Positions 8,586 through 17,689 of a DNA stretch of 64,000 bases are shown here, piece after piece (position 1 is the stretch's first letter; every line of letters starts with the position of its first letter). Source of the DNA: Haloterrigena turkmenica DSM 5511 (GTDB taxonomy: Archaea; Halobacteriota; Halobacteria; Halobacteriales; Natrialbaceae); contig NC_013743.1 of assembly GCF_000025325.1 (NCBI RefSeq), positions 2,108,001-2,172,000 on the forward strand. The letters are read 5' to 3'. Below the pieces are notes generated by a model. The model saw nothing but the letters and a program-made list of their open reading frames with translations, was not told where the DNA came from and searched no databases. Both the position numbers and the translations under genes were made by a program.

Positions 8586-9167
8586 TTACTCTTCGTCTTC
8601 CTCGACGACTTCGGGGTCGCTCATCGCGCTCTGGAGGCTGTCCAGCCCGTTGATCCACTCCGTGACGAGACCGTACTCGAGGCCCTCCGCGACGGACATG
8701 TCGAGTTCCTCGCCGTCGATGATGAGTGTGCCCGCTTGTGCGGCGTAGCCGAGCGCGGCGTCGAGATCCTCCTCGGCCTCGGCGTCGGCCGCGGCGCCGA
8801 GGTAGTCGCCGACGCTGCCCTCTTCGGCCGGGCCGCCCGCGATGTACTCCTCGGCGGCGAAGAAGACGCAGACGAGGCTCGTCTGGACGCCGTCGACGAG
8901 GATCAGTTTCTCCTCGTCCTCGATGTCGACCTCGCCGAGAACGATCTCGCGAACGTCGTTGATCTCCTCGAGCGCTTCCTCCTCGCCGAGTTCCCCGTCG
9001 TCGTAGGCGGCGACGATCTTGGCGATCGCGATCGCCGTGTCGTCCTGCAGGTTCAGCAGGAGCCGGGCCGAGTCTTCGTCCTCCGGATCGATGTCTTCGT
9101 CCTTGATGCGGCCGATCCAGTTCTGCCAGCGTTCCTCCGAGTAGAACTCGGTCGGGGGATTGCTCAT
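8586..9167 (-). CDS. DUF2150 family protein
   Basis: This 193-residue very acidic soluble protein matches the haloarchaeal DUF2150 family. Its first residues (YSEERWQNWIGRIKDEDIDPED) and the helix LLLNLQDDTAIAIAKIVAAYD are what I recognise. It appears all-helical, with runs of Glu/Asp and a conserved INDVREIVLGEVD block in the middle. No catalytic motif or zinc site is visible. The function of the family is not known. It lies 75 nt after the TatD-like hydrolase gene on the same strand and may be co-transcribed with it. Confidence 0.85.
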   Translation of the reverse strand: MSNPPTEFYSEERWQNWIGRIKDEDIDPEDEDSARLLLNLQDDTAIAIAKIVAAYDDGELGEEEALEEINDVREIVLGEVDIEDEEKLILVDGVQTSLVCVFFAAEEYIAGGPAEEGSVGDYLGAAADAEAEEDLDAALGYAAQAGTLIIDGEELDMSVAEGLEYGLVTEWINGLDSLQSAMSDPEVVEEDEE

Positions 9168-9241
9168 ACAGACACCTACACCGGCCGCTTGAAATGCCTT
9201 TCTCTACTCTACGCCGAGCTTACTGAACCGAAACGTCGGCT

Positions 9242-10093
9242 TTAGGCCCGCTCGAGCGTCGCTTCCGTGTCGATTCCGTATACGCGTTCCGGCGTCTCGA
9301 CGTGGGCGATCCGGACCGCCTCGTCGCGACCGTTCTCGAGCAGCCAGCGGACCCGACGCGGCACCGTCTTCGGCCCGAGGACGGCGCCGGGGCGGTCCGG
9401 ATCGTCGATGTAGTCGGTCTCCATTAGGAACGGCTCGCCGCGCTCGGCGGCGGTCTCGAGGCGATCCTTCTCGCTCATCACGCTCGGGATCGGGCCCTCG
9501 AGGCGACCGCTCGCGTAGTGTTTGACTACCCGATCGGACGGCAGCCCCGCTTCCTCGGCCCAGTCGGTCACCTCGGTCATGTCCTCGCTGGCCTCGGCGT
9601 GCAACTGGACGGCACAGTCCAGTTCGGCGCCGCGCTCGAAGGCTCGGCGCATGACCGCGTTCGAGGCCGCCCACACGTCGTCGTCGACCTCGTAGTGGGG
9701 CCGCCCCGACTTCAGGGCCAGCGCCTCGCCGGACTCGACGTACTCCGCGGCAACGTCGATTCCCGCCTGCATGAGGTCGCGCGCCTCGTCAGGGCTGAAG
9801 CCGCGGTCGTCGACGAGCCGCGTGATCAGTCCGGGGTGAACCCCCAGGACGGGCCAGGCCCGCCCGTCGAGTTCGCTCGAGGCCTCGTCGACGATTTCGA
9901 TCGTCCGCTCGAAGACCGCGCGGAAGTCCTCGCCGGTCTCGGCCTCGACGCCGAGATGCCAGGAGGGTTTGTTCACGACGAGCAGGTGGGTGCCGCCGAG
10001 GCGAGCGAAGTCGCGGACGGCGTCGATGCCGCGGTGGTTGTCCGGATCGAGGTGGAGGTGGTTGTCGAGGACCGGCGTCTCGTCGTCGAGCAT
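9242..10093 (-). CDS. TatD-related metal-dependent hydrolase
   Basis: This 283-residue protein is a TIM-barrel amidohydrolase of the TatD-related archaeal group (COG1099). The N-terminal metal motif is DNHLHLD (about residues 9-15). Further candidate ligands are His in VLGVHPGL, in QLHAEAS and in VVKHYASG, and Asp in ETDYIDDP near residue 218. Where many relatives have GEIGRPHY, this protein has LKSGRPHY, so a bridging acidic residue appears replaced by Lys or Ser. TatD proteins are metal-dependent nucleases. The substrate of this archaeal branch is not established. It sits upstream of DUF2150 on the same strand. Confidence 0.85.
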   Translation of the reverse strand: MLDDETPVLDNHLHLDPDNHRGIDAVRDFARLGGTHLLVVNKPSWHLGVEAETGEDFRAVFERTIEIVDEASSELDGRAWPVLGVHPGLITRLVDDRGFSPDEARDLMQAGIDVAAEYVESGEALALKSGRPHYEVDDDVWAASNAVMRRAFERGAELDCAVQLHAEASEDMTEVTDWAEEAGLPSDRVVKHYASGRLEGPIPSVMSEKDRLETAAERGEPFLMETDYIDDPDRPGAVLGPKTVPRRVRWLLENGRDEAVRIAHVETPERVYGIDTEATLERA

Positions 10094-10160
10094 GTCCGCT
10101 AGTGGGTCGGCAGACCGTGAAAAATCTCCGACTTCGCTCGGTCGCGGGATCCCGAGAGGT

Positions 10161-10382
10161 CTAAATCGCCCGTCGATACTTGCAGTGCGGGCAGTAGACC
10201 GTCCGCTGGCGGACGATCAGGAGCGACTCCCCGCACTTGCACGGGCCGCTGACGTCCACCTCGTTCGTCTCCCGAACGATCCCTCGTAGCGTGTTCTCCA
10301 GCCGAGCGATCTGCTGTTCGGCGTCGTCGAGTCGATCCTCCAGGTCGCGGAGCCGTCGAGAGTGCAGGTGGCGTCCTCTCAT
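10161..10382 (-). CDS. small coiled-coil zinc-ribbon protein
   Basis: This small gene encodes 73 residues from ATG 10382; another in-frame ATG at 10415 would add 11. The first half is a helical coiled coil (LEDRLDDAEQQIARLENTLR). The second half carries two Cys pairs (CKCG at about 49-51 and CPHC at about 64-67) spaced like a zinc ribbon. This layout suggests a DNA- or RNA-binding or protein-adaptor role, but nothing identifies a target. A much longer frame runs through this DNA in another phase and is Arg-rich and non-coding. The neighbours are a TatD-like hydrolase and a histidine kinase. Confidence 0.7.
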   Translation of the reverse strand: MRGRHLHSRRLRDLEDRLDDAEQQIARLENTLRGIVRETNEVDVSGPCKCGESLLIVRQRTVYCPHCKYRRAI

Positions 10383-10480
10383 GGGGGTCGGGCTGGACCG
10401 GCTTCTGTGATCCATGACCCGAGTAACGACTCGCGAGCGATTAAGCGTATGGGGGCAAGTGGCAAGCAGAGTGGCTGTGA

Positions 10481-11965
10481 TTACGGGTTCGGCGCTACCG
10501 CCGGAAGCATTACGGTGAACGTCGTCCCCTCGCCGGGCTCGGAGTCGACGCCGATCTCTCCGCCGTGGTTGGCGACGATCTTCCGGCAGAGCGCGAGGCC
10601 GATCCCGGTGCCGGGAAACTCCCCGATCGCGTGGAGGCGGTTGAAGACGTCGAAGATCTGGTCGTGATACTCGGGGTCGATTCCGATCCCGTTGTCCGCC
10701 ACGGTGAGTCGCCACTCGGAGCCGCGCTTCGTCGCGTCGACCTCGATGCACGGCGGCTCGTCGCCGCGATACTTGATCGCGTTGCCGATCAGGTTCGAAA
10801 AGAGCTGCTCGAGTTGGGTCCGGTCGCCGCTGACCGTCGGGAGCGAGCCGATTTCGACCGTCGCCCCGCTCTCCTCGATCTGCACCTGGTGGTCGGTGAC
10901 GACGGTCTCGACGACGTCCTCGCAGTCGACCCGCTCGAGGGTCGTCTCGCCCGTCTCGATCCGGGAGAACTCGAGCAGCCCGTCGATCATCTCGCGCATG
11001 CGGTCGGCGCCGCCGACGGCGAAGTCAATGTACTCCCGCGCGTCCGCGTCGAGGCCGTCACGATAGTTGCGCTCGAGCAACTGGAGATAGCTCGAGACCA
11101 TCCGCAGCGGTTCCTGGAGGTCGTGGGAAGCGATGTAGGCGAACCGCTTGAGCTGGTCGTTGGACTCCTCGAGCGCGTCGATCGTCTCGTCGCGTTCGGC
11201 TTTCGCCGTCGTTCGCTCGTGAAGGGTGCCCAGCATTCGATCGACCTCGCGGTCCGGACAACCGTCGTCGAAGAACTCCGACGGCGGAGTGTAGTAGAAG
11301 TTGTGACAGACGGCGCCGTCGTAGACGAGGTGTGGATGGGTCCGGACGATATCACAGAGGATCTCGGCCGGAATCACGTCTCGGTCGTACTGACAGAGGG
11401 CGATGCAGTCCGCGCCGTCAAAGAGGTCGTTGACCCGACTCTCGTACTCCATGAACTGCTCGAGGCTCGTTCCCTCGTCCAAGATCCACGTCGTCTCGGC
11501 GCTGATGCGCAGGCCCTCGTAGTCGGCCGTCGCCTCCTCGATGGCCGACTCGTAGCGGTCGAGCATGTCGTCGGGATCGAACCGGCCGTTCCTGAGATAG
11601 GTCTCCCGAACGGTGTGGAAGGTGAGCGCGCCGGTCTCCATCGCCGCGTCGACGTCGATGCCGCCGTCTTCCATCGCGGCGATCATCTCGGCTTCCGCGT
11701 GTTCGTTGACCACGTACATGCAGCGCTCGCCTCGCTCGAGGCCCTGGCGCATGAACGGGACGACGGCCGCGAGCTGCTCGTCCCGGTTCTCGTAGATCAC
11801 CGCGAGGTGTTCGTTCGGCTCGTGCTCGCCGAGGGACTCGACGGGGCCGCGAAACTCCGGGCTCGAGCGAAGGGCGTCGAGTCCGCTCTCCAGACCGAGC
11901 GGGCCGTTCGAATCACCGCTCTGGACGTCGACCGCAGTCTGTTCGTCGTGGCCGAAAGAACACAT
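10481..11965 (-). CDS. MEDS-domain sensor histidine kinase
   Basis: This 494-residue soluble kinase has three parts. An N-terminal MEDS domain (about 48-215) resembles the methanogen/methylotroph DcmR sensory family. A HisKA dimerisation helix follows, with phospho-acceptor His281 in YIASHDLQEP. The C-terminal HATPase domain has the N-box (SNLIGNAIKYR, about 390-400), G1 (DNGIGID, about 424-430) and G2 (GTGIGLAL, about 452-459). No membrane segment or receiver domain is present, so it probably senses a cytoplasmic signal and signals to a response regulator encoded elsewhere. DcmR-type domains are linked to one-carbon or halogenated-compound sensing in bacteria, but that role is not shown in haloarchaea. 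Confidence 0.92.
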   Translation of the reverse strand: MCSFGHDEQTAVDVQSGDSNGPLGLESGLDALRSSPEFRGPVESLGEHEPNEHLAVIYENRDEQLAAVVPFMRQGLERGERCMYVVNEHAEAEMIAAMEDGGIDVDAAMETGALTFHTVRETYLRNGRFDPDDMLDRYESAIEEATADYEGLRISAETTWILDEGTSLEQFMEYESRVNDLFDGADCIALCQYDRDVIPAEILCDIVRTHPHLVYDGAVCHNFYYTPPSEFFDDGCPDREVDRMLGTLHERTTAKAERDETIDALEESNDQLKRFAYIASHDLQEPLRMVSSYLQLLERNYRDGLDADAREYIDFAVGGADRMREMIDGLLEFSRIETGETTLERVDCEDVVETVVTDHQVQIEESGATVEIGSLPTVSGDRTQLEQLFSNLIGNAIKYRGDEPPCIEVDATKRGSEWRLTVADNGIGIDPEYHDQIFDVFNRLHAIGEFPGTGIGLALCRKIVANHGGEIGVDSEPGEGTTFTVMLPAVAPNP

Positions 11966-12040
11966 GTTCCCCTCTTAAAATTGGAGCGAGCATGAATCCT
12001 TCGTGGAGCGTATCAGCCGCTGAGACGGTCATTATCTGCG

Positions 12041-12511
12041 TCAGTCGCCGAGCGTGATCGCCTCGTCTGCCGCGTTCCGCAGGGCGTCCGAGCGGCCGTA
12101 CGTCCCGGGCGCGATGGCGACCGTCTCGACCCCGACGGTGCCCGCGTACTCGAGGACGGGCTTGAAGTCGGTGTCGCGGGAGCCGATCGCCAGCCGGTCG
12201 ATCGTGCCGTCGCTACAGAGTGCGGTCGCGTCGACGGCGAGTTTGACGTCGACGTCGCCGCTGGTGACGATCACCTCGAACCCGCGGGCCTCGGCGGCCT
12301 GGATGAGCCCCGGCGTCGCGTGTTCGTCGAGATAGAGCCGGATGACGCCGACGCGACCGAGGTCTCGCGCGGCGTCCCGCAGGTCGTTCAGATCGACGTC
12401 GAACTCGTCGCGGAAGACGTTCGGCCCGTCGACCAGCAATCCCACCGTCGGCTCAGTCTCGGCTGGCGGGCCTGCGAGGGTGGCGAGACGGGCGCGAACG
12501 CGGTCGAACAT
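12041..12511 (-). CDS. NYN domain (PIN-like) protein
   Basis: This 156-residue protein is a single NYN domain, a PIN-like RNase fold. Acidic residues expected at the metal site are visible in LLVDGPNVF (about residue 28), in GDVDVKLAVDA (about 90-100) and in SRDTDFKPVL (about 118). The order and spacing match archaeal proteins of the TIGR00288 type. The fold predicts a metal-dependent RNase acting on structured RNA, although activity is not shown for this group. It stands alone, with no obvious operon partner. The start ATG is well placed directly before the conserved core. Confidence 0.85.
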   Translation of the reverse strand: MFDRVRARLATLAGPPAETEPTVGLLVDGPNVFRDEFDVDLNDLRDAARDLGRVGVIRLYLDEHATPGLIQAAEARGFEVIVTSGDVDVKLAVDATALCSDGTIDRLAIGSRDTDFKPVLEYAGTVGVETVAIAPGTYGRSDALRNAADEAITLGD

Positions 12512-12617
12512 ACACTGGCCGTTTCAGCGGGCCCGAGATAGGTGTGACGGATCGGAACGAAGGGCCCCTCGAGGGCGGGACCGAGGGGAAGTGGAGGGAA
12601 ACGCGTCGGTCGATTGA

Positions 12618-12872
12618 TCCAACGTCGGCCCGGCGGTTGACATCGTCGCACCGGACACTGACCTCTTCTCGGCGGTCCCCTGGGACGACTACGCGCGGAT
12701 CTCGGGGACGTCGATGGCGGCGCCGGTCGTTGCCGGCGTCGCGGGCCGGGTTGACGCGGCCGCGGCCGTCGAGACGGCGCCGTCCCCCGGTCGCGAGGCC
12801 AAGACGGACGCGACTCGCGAGACCGACGATACCGTCTCTCCTGTGACCGCCGCTGACACGTCCGGTGAGTGA
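12618..12872 (+). pseudogene. decayed C-terminal fragment of a subtilase
   Basis: Reading the plus strand from 12618 gives a recognisable subtilase end with no start codon and no N-terminal two thirds. SNVGPAVDIVAP aligns with SNTGPEIDLAAP of the intact gene that begins at 13119, and AVPWDDYARISGTSMAAP aligns with TVPWGDYGRMTGTSMATP, including the catalytic Ser. It then skips about 35 residues in frame and rejoins at RVDAAAAVET. A TGA lies directly upstream in frame at 12615. The product cannot be an active protease because Asp and His are missing. It looks like the remnant of a tandem duplicate. Confidence 0.85.
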
Positions 12873-13118
12873 GGAACTGACTCCGACCGCGTTCCCGCTC
12901 GCTGTCTCACAGGTGCGAGAAACCGACGCCGATCGCCGTCAACGGCCGGTCAGTTGTTCTCGATCGAGCGACCCCACATAATCGAACACCTGACCATATT
13001 CTCACTTTATTAGGAGGAATATTTTCCTTCTGACAGCATTTTCGAGAGATGATATTGAACAAACCTGCCGCTGTTCGATAAGAGTTTACTAATTTCAGGA
13101 ATTGGAGACTGTCACTCC

Positions 13119-14741
13119 ATGCCACAGAGTGGTCCCCCGGACGAAGACGCGGACGACGGCTACGACAGACGAACGGTCCTGACCGGCGCCGGTACGCTCG
13201 CCGCGGGCGGGTTGATCGGCTCGAGCGGGGTGGCCAGCGCGACCCCGGAGCGCGAACCCGGGCCGAAGAAAGACGAACTCGTCGTCGGCATCTCGGCGTC
13301 GGCGCCGGACGTCGCCCGCGAGGCGCGCGCGGCCGTCCCCGGCGACGCGGACGTCGTCCACGCCAACGAGACGATCAGGTACGCGACGATCAGTTTCCCC
13401 TCCGAAACGCCGGCCCACGCCCGCGAGCGGTTCATCGAGGCGATCGAGCGGGCCGAACACGTCGAGTACGTCGAACGGAACGCGACCGTCCAGTCGTTCG
13501 GCGAACCCGACGACACCTACTACGGCTACCAGAGCGCCCCACAGCAGGTCAACTGCGAGGCCGCCTGGGGGACCACGACCGGAAGCGAGGACGTCTGCAT
13601 CGCCACTATCGATCAGGGCGTCCAGTACGACCACCCCGACCTCGAGTCGGCCGTCGACGACCGGGTGGGCGAGGACGTCGCCGGGCGCGGGAGCGATCCG
13701 TACCCGTCGGACAACGGCGAACAGCACGGGACCCACGTCGCCGGCATCGCCATCGCCGAGACGGACAACGGCCGCGGCACGGCGGGGATCAGCGACTGTT
13801 CGCTGCTGGCCGTCCGCGCCCTCGACGCGAACGGGCAGGGCTCGCTCTCGGACATCGCCGACGGGATCCAGTGGGCCGCCGACGCCGGCGCCGACGTGAT
13901 CAACCTCTCGCTGGGCGCCTCCGACGACTACCGGACGCTGACCGCGGCCTGCGAGTACGCCGAAGAGCAGGGAGCCCTGGTCGTCGGGGCCGCGGGCAAC
14001 GCGGGCGACGACGGCGTCGCCTATCCCGCCGCCTACGAGGACGTCATCGGCGTCTCGGCCCTCGAGGGCGAGTCGCTGGCCGACTTTTCTAATACGGGGC
14101 CGGAGATCGATCTCGCCGCGCCGGGAGCCGGTCTCGTCTCGACGGTCCCGTGGGGCGACTACGGTCGGATGACCGGAACGTCGATGGCGACCCCCGTCGT
14201 CGCCGGCGTCGCGGGGCTCGCGCTGTCGGCCCATCCCGACCTCTCGCCGCTGGAACTCCGCGAGCACCTCACGACGACGGCGACCGACCTCGGCCTCGAG
14301 GCGAGCGCACAGGGCGCGGGCCGAGTCGACGCGGCCGCGGCTGTCGAGACGGATCCGTACCCGGACCAGAACGCCGACGAGAGCGAGGATACGGACGAAT
14401 CCGGCGAATGCGGCGACGAAACCGTCGTCGCGAGCGCCGACGGCTCCCTCTCCGGCGGCTGGTGGGGCGAGAGCGATCGGTACATGTATCGACCTCGCAC
14501 GAGCGATCCGTGTTCGGCGACGCTCTCGCTCGAGGGTCCTTCGGGAGGCGACTTCGACCTCTATCTCAACGTCGACGGCGAGTCGCCGACGCGATGGGAC
14601 CACGACGAGTCCTCCGCGGGCGACGGCGCCAGTGAGGCGATCGAACTTGCGCTCTCGGGCGACGAGGACCTGCGCATTCAGGTCCACGCGAACACCGGTA
14701 ACGGGTCGTACACGCTGCGGATCGAGGAACGCGGTCGGTAG
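13119..14741 (+). CDS. S8 family serine protease (halolysin-like), Tat-exported
   Basis: This 540-residue secreted protease carries a twin-arginine signal (DRRTVLTG at about 16-23, then a hydrophobic stretch ending near Ala41), as is usual for haloarchaeal proteases folded before export. A propeptide/I9-like region spans about 53-128. The catalytic domain has Asp165 (TIDQG), His203 (HGTHVAG), oxyanion Asn294 (AAGN) and Ser355 (GTSMATP). After an acidic linker, a C-terminal beta domain (about 430-540) with FDLYLNV and YTLRIEE resembles a PPC-type (pre-peptidase C-terminal) domain. The upstream 100 bases are A/T-rich and contain TTTACTA about 30 nt before the ATG. A decayed relative lies just upstream. 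Confidence 0.95.
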   Translation: MPQSGPPDEDADDGYDRRTVLTGAGTLAAGGLIGSSGVASATPEREPGPKKDELVVGISASAPDVAREARAAVPGDADVVHANETIRYATISFPSETPAHARERFIEAIERAEHVEYVERNATVQSFGEPDDTYYGYQSAPQQVNCEAAWGTTTGSEDVCIATIDQGVQYDHPDLESAVDDRVGEDVAGRGSDPYPSDNGEQHGTHVAGIAIAETDNGRGTAGISDCSLLAVRALDANGQGSLSDIADGIQWAADAGADVINLSLGASDDYRTLTAACEYAEEQGALVVGAAGNAGDDGVAYPAAYEDVIGVSALEGESLADFSNTGPEIDLAAPGAGLVSTVPWGDYGRMTGTSMATPVVAGVAGLALSAHPDLSPLELREHLTTTATDLGLEASAQGAGRVDAAAAVETDPYPDQNADESEDTDESGECGDETVVASADGSLSGGWWGESDRYMYRPRTSDPCSATLSLEGPSGGDFDLYLNVDGESPTRWDHDESSAGDGASEAIELALSGDEDLRIQVHANTGNGSYTLRIEERGR

Positions 14742-14850
14742 GTAGCCGAGCGGTTCGGACTCGAGACGACCGGGCGCCTCGCGGCGAGGCACCCGTCGAA
14801 CGGGCCCGGTATCGGGAGGTCGATCGTTTGAACTTCCCTCGAGACAGCTC

Positions 14851-15114
14851 TCAGGCGTAGTGTTCTTCCAGATACTCGACGATATCGTCGCTCTCGTAGA
14901 GCGCCTCCTCCCGCTCCGTCTCGACGAGGTACGGGATCTGATCTTCACCGCCTAACTCGGTCAGCTCTCGATAGGTCCGTTCGTTGAGCACGTCGCCGCC
15001 CTCGTCGCCCGGCAACCGGGGATTGTGTACGACGTACGAGACGCCGAGCCCGGTCAGCTTCTCTCGACCTTTCGCACAATAGGGACAGCCCTCCGCTCGG
15101 TACAATTCGAGCAT
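14851..15114 (-). CDS. glutaredoxin-like / GST N-terminal domain protein
   Basis: This 87-residue protein is a stand-alone thioredoxin-fold domain. The redox motif CPYC is at about residues 10-13, the cis-Pro loop is IPYLVE near residue 63, and the end (YESDDIVEYLEEHYA) is the pattern found at the end of GST N-terminal and glutaredoxin domains. It should act as a small thiol-disulfide reductase in the cytoplasm. Haloarchaea use gamma-glutamylcysteine in place of glutathione, and a gene for its synthesis is at 50965-52053, so that thiol is a plausible partner. This is inference. It converges with the subtilase gene. Confidence 0.88.
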   Translation of the reverse strand: MLELYRAEGCPYCAKGREKLTGLGVSYVVHNPRLPGDEGGDVLNERTYRELTELGGEDQIPYLVETEREEALYESDDIVEYLEEHYA

Positions 15115-15266
15115 TTCGGTGTGTGAATCGAGACAGATCGTCGTTAAAATTTGCCTGGTGGGTCGCTTTCGAGAGGGAAACGCCCGGCTGAACGGATGCG
15201 TAGCGTGGATGCTCCCGCTCCGAGCGACGAAAAGACATTACTACTCCGCCGGCGAATCACTCGAGC

Positions 15267-16391
15267 ATGCCGCTTCAGACGCCGCCGTTGCGTGGGCTCC
15301 ACGACGAGCGTGGCGCGAAGTTCACGGAGTTCGGCGGCTGGGACATGCCGGTCGAGTTCGATTCGATCCAGTCGGAACACGCGGCCGTCCGCGAGGCCGC
15401 CGGGATCTTCGACGTCTCTCACATGGGACAGATCCACGCTACCGGGCCGGACGCGACCGAACTGATGCAACGGCTCACGACCAACGACGTGACCCGCCTC
15501 GCCGTCGGCGACTCCCAGTACGCCGCGATCACCGACGAGGACGGGACCATCATCGATGACACCGTCGTCTACCGACTGCCAAACGAGACCGACGACGGGG
15601 CTCGAGCGGACGAGGACGGCGAGCCGACCTACCTCTTCGTCCCCAACGCCGGCACCGACGAGTCGACCCACGAGCGCTGGATCACCCACCGCAACGAGTG
15701 GGACCTCGAGGCGACCGTCGACAACCGGACCGACGAGTACGCCATGTTCGCCGTGCAGGGCCCCGAGGCCGCCGACCTGGTCGACGACGCGACCGCGGAG
15801 TCGATCACCGCGCTGGACCGGTTCGAGGCCCAGTACGCGACGGTCGACGGCGTCGACTGCTGGGTCGCCCGCACGGGGTACACCGGCGAAGACGGCTTCG
15901 AACTGATCGTCCCGTGGTCGGAGGCCGAGCACGTCTGGTCGCTGTTCGACTGCCAGCCCTGCGGGCTGGGCGCCCGGGACACGCTCCGGATCGAGGCCGG
16001 CCTCCTGCTGGCCGGCCAGGACTTCGATCACGACTCCGACCCGCGGACGCCCTACGAGGCCGGCATCGGCTTCACGGTCGCCCTCGAGACCGAGTTCGTC
16101 GGTCGGGACGCCCTCGCCGAACTCGAGCGCGAGGGAATCGAGGAGAAGCTGGTCGGCTTCCAGTTGATCGATCGGGGCGTCCCACGACACGGCTACGACA
16201 TCACGAACACCGACAGCCGCGTGATCGGCACCGTCACCAGCGGCACGATGAGTCCCTCGCTCGAGCAACCCATCGGACTGGGCTACGTGCCCGTCGAGTA
16301 CGCCGAACCGGGGACGACCCTACAGGTCGTCGTCCGCGGCCAGTCCAAAAAGGCAAGAGTTGAAACGACACCGTTCATCGATACCGTATAA
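15267..16391 (+). CDS. gcvT: glycine cleavage system T protein (aminomethyltransferase)
   Basis: This 374-residue enzyme transfers the methylene group from the aminomethyl-lipoyl H protein to tetrahydrofolate and releases ammonia. The sequence is full length. It begins with the typical [24 protein letters not shown] block, contains [10 protein letters not shown] and the [11 protein letters not shown] segment, and ends with the barrel region [18 protein letters not shown]. Both termini match the family. An acidic insertion of about 15 residues (near 108-125) looks like a haloarchaeal addition. The gcvH gene follows after two bases, so the two are co-transcribed. The P-protein genes are not in this window. 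Confidence 0.96.
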   Translation: MPLQTPPLRGLHDERGAKFTEFGGWDMPVEFDSIQSEHAAVREAAGIFDVSHMGQIHATGPDATELMQRLTTNDVTRLAVGDSQYAAITDEDGTIIDDTVVYRLPNETDDGARADEDGEPTYLFVPNAGTDESTHERWITHRNEWDLEATVDNRTDEYAMFAVQGPEAADLVDDATAESITALDRFEAQYATVDGVDCWVARTGYTGEDGFELIVPWSEAEHVWSLFDCQPCGLGARDTLRIEAGLLLAGQDFDHDSDPRTPYEAGIGFTVALETEFVGRDALAELEREGIEEKLVGFQLIDRGVPRHGYDITNTDSRVIGTVTSGTMSPSLEQPIGLGYVPVEYAEPGTTLQVVVRGQSKKARVETTPFIDTV

Positions 16392-16393
16392 CC

Positions 16394-16777
16394 ATGAGCT
16401 TCGACGTTCCCGACGACAGACGCTATCTGGAATCGCACGAGTGGGCACTCGAGATTGACGGCACCGTCCGAGTCGGCATCTCCGACTTCGCACAGGACGA
16501 ACTCGGTGACGTCGTCTTCGTCGAACTTCCCGATGAGGGCGACACCCTCACTCAGGAAGAGGAGTTCGGCGTGGTCGAGTCCATCAAGGCCGTCTCCGAT
16601 CTCTACGCGCCGGTCAGCGGCGAGGTCACGGCCGTCAACGACGACCTCTTCGACGCGCCGGAACTGGTCAACGACGACCCCTTCGGCGACGGCTGGATGC
16701 TCGAGATCGAGGCCGACGACGCGAGCGAACTCGACGACCTGCTCACCGCCGACGAGTACGAGGACCAGATCGCCTGA
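16394..16777 (+). CDS. gcvH: glycine cleavage system H protein
   Basis: This 127-residue lipoyl carrier shuttles the aminomethyl group between the P, T and L proteins of the glycine cleavage complex. The lipoyl-attachment Lys is Lys65 in [14 protein letters not shown], and the C-terminal block [14 protein letters not shown] is also conserved. The length is normal. It starts two bases after gcvT stops, so translation is probably coupled to gcvT. Lipoylation needs a ligase or lipoyl synthase encoded elsewhere. Confidence 0.97.
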   Translation: MSFDVPDDRRYLESHEWALEIDGTVRVGISDFAQDELGDVVFVELPDEGDTLTQEEEFGVVESIKAVSDLYAPVSGEVTAVNDDLFDAPELVNDDPFGDGWMLEIEADDASELDDLLTADEYEDQIA

Positions 16778-16861
16778 GAAGCGCCGCCGACGGCCGTCGC
16801 GTTTCGTCTCCGATCATCGCCGCGTGCTCTCTCCTTTCCGTAGCGCGTCGACCCGACGCGA

Positions 16862-17572
16862 TCACTCGAGGCCGACGAGATACTCGAGCATCCCGTCGAG
16901 ATCGGTGTTCGTCACGGCCAGCGAGTAGCCGTCGATGCGGGCCAGATCGGCGGCGTGATCCCAGAGGTCTTCCTCCTCGATCCCGTGGAGGACGACCGCG
17001 TTGGGCGTCGGATTGACGACCCGCAGGGCGACCAGCGGCGACTCGCCGCGGGAAACGCCCGTAAACACCAGCACGCGGTTCGTGCTCTGCCCGTAGAGCC
17101 GGAAGAACTCCTCGCTCGAGAGGCGCGTGATCGCCTGGATGCTGTCGATGACCGTGTGGCCGCTGATGCGATCGGTGCTTCCGGCAGTGATCTGGGTCGC
17201 GTCGATATCGTCGTACAGTTTCTCGAGCGGAATCGAGGTGGCGTACTCCCGCAGGTCGTGGACGACGTCGCTGTCGAAGCCGGCCGAGAGGACCCGGCCG
17301 TACTGCCGGATGCGGTCGCCGCCTCGCCGTTCGTCGATCGAGAGCAGTCCGTCGACGAGCCGGCGGACGACGCCGATGCCGGGGCTCTCCCGGCGCCCGC
17401 TCTCGTAGTCGGAGATGACCGACGACGAGACGTCCAGCTCGGTGGCGAGATCCGTCTGCGAGATGTCGAAATCGGTACGCCACTTCCGCAAGGTCGCGCC
17501 GGGATCGTCGCTCAGCGTGATTTCCCCGGCGATCTTCTCCGCGAGTTCCCGTTTTGGCCCACGTCCGCCCAT
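16862..17572 (-). CDS. helix-turn-helix transcriptional regulator (COG1709-like)
   Basis: This protein of about 236 residues has a Cro/CI-type helix-turn-helix near the N-terminus (about 28-75, with ISQTDLATELDVSSSVISDYESGRR). A long C-terminal domain of unknown ligand follows, ending in a mixed alpha/beta region (LVALRVVNPTPNAVVLHG). I chose ATG 17572 because the sequence MGGRGPKRELAEKI is the usual archaeal start; the upstream ATG at 17599 adds nine residues. Similar archaeal predicted regulators fall in COG1709. It converges with gcvH, and nothing shows that it controls gcvTH. The upstream region shared with the DUF3054 gene is short. Confidence 0.85.
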   Translation of the reverse strand: MGGRGPKRELAEKIAGEITLSDDPGATLRKWRTDFDISQTDLATELDVSSSVISDYESGRRESPGIGVVRRLVDGLLSIDERRGGDRIRQYGRVLSAGFDSDVVHDLREYATSIPLEKLYDDIDATQITAGSTDRISGHTVIDSIQAITRLSSEEFFRLYGQSTNRVLVFTGVSRGESPLVALRVVNPTPNAVVLHGIEEEDLWDHAADLARIDGYSLAVTNTDLDGMLEYLVGLE

Positions 17573-17689
17573 ACGCGAGGGGTCGTGTGGTCGACTCAAG
17601 TAGCTACTGGAGACGCCGCGGCCCGTGACTGCATTGCATGCGGCTATTTATCACGGCATTGTGTCCCAAAGAGAACGGGCAGCGCGTAA

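Noticed and set aside
8124-9245. Long plus-strand frame crossing the DUF2150 gene
   Set aside because: It is antisense to DUF2150, which has clear family similarity, and its upstream part is Arg/Ser-rich non-coding DNA.
13095-14948. Long minus-strand frame opposite the intact subtilase
   Set aside because: The plus strand encodes a complete subtilase with triad and Tat signal; the antisense frame is Arg-rich without motifs.
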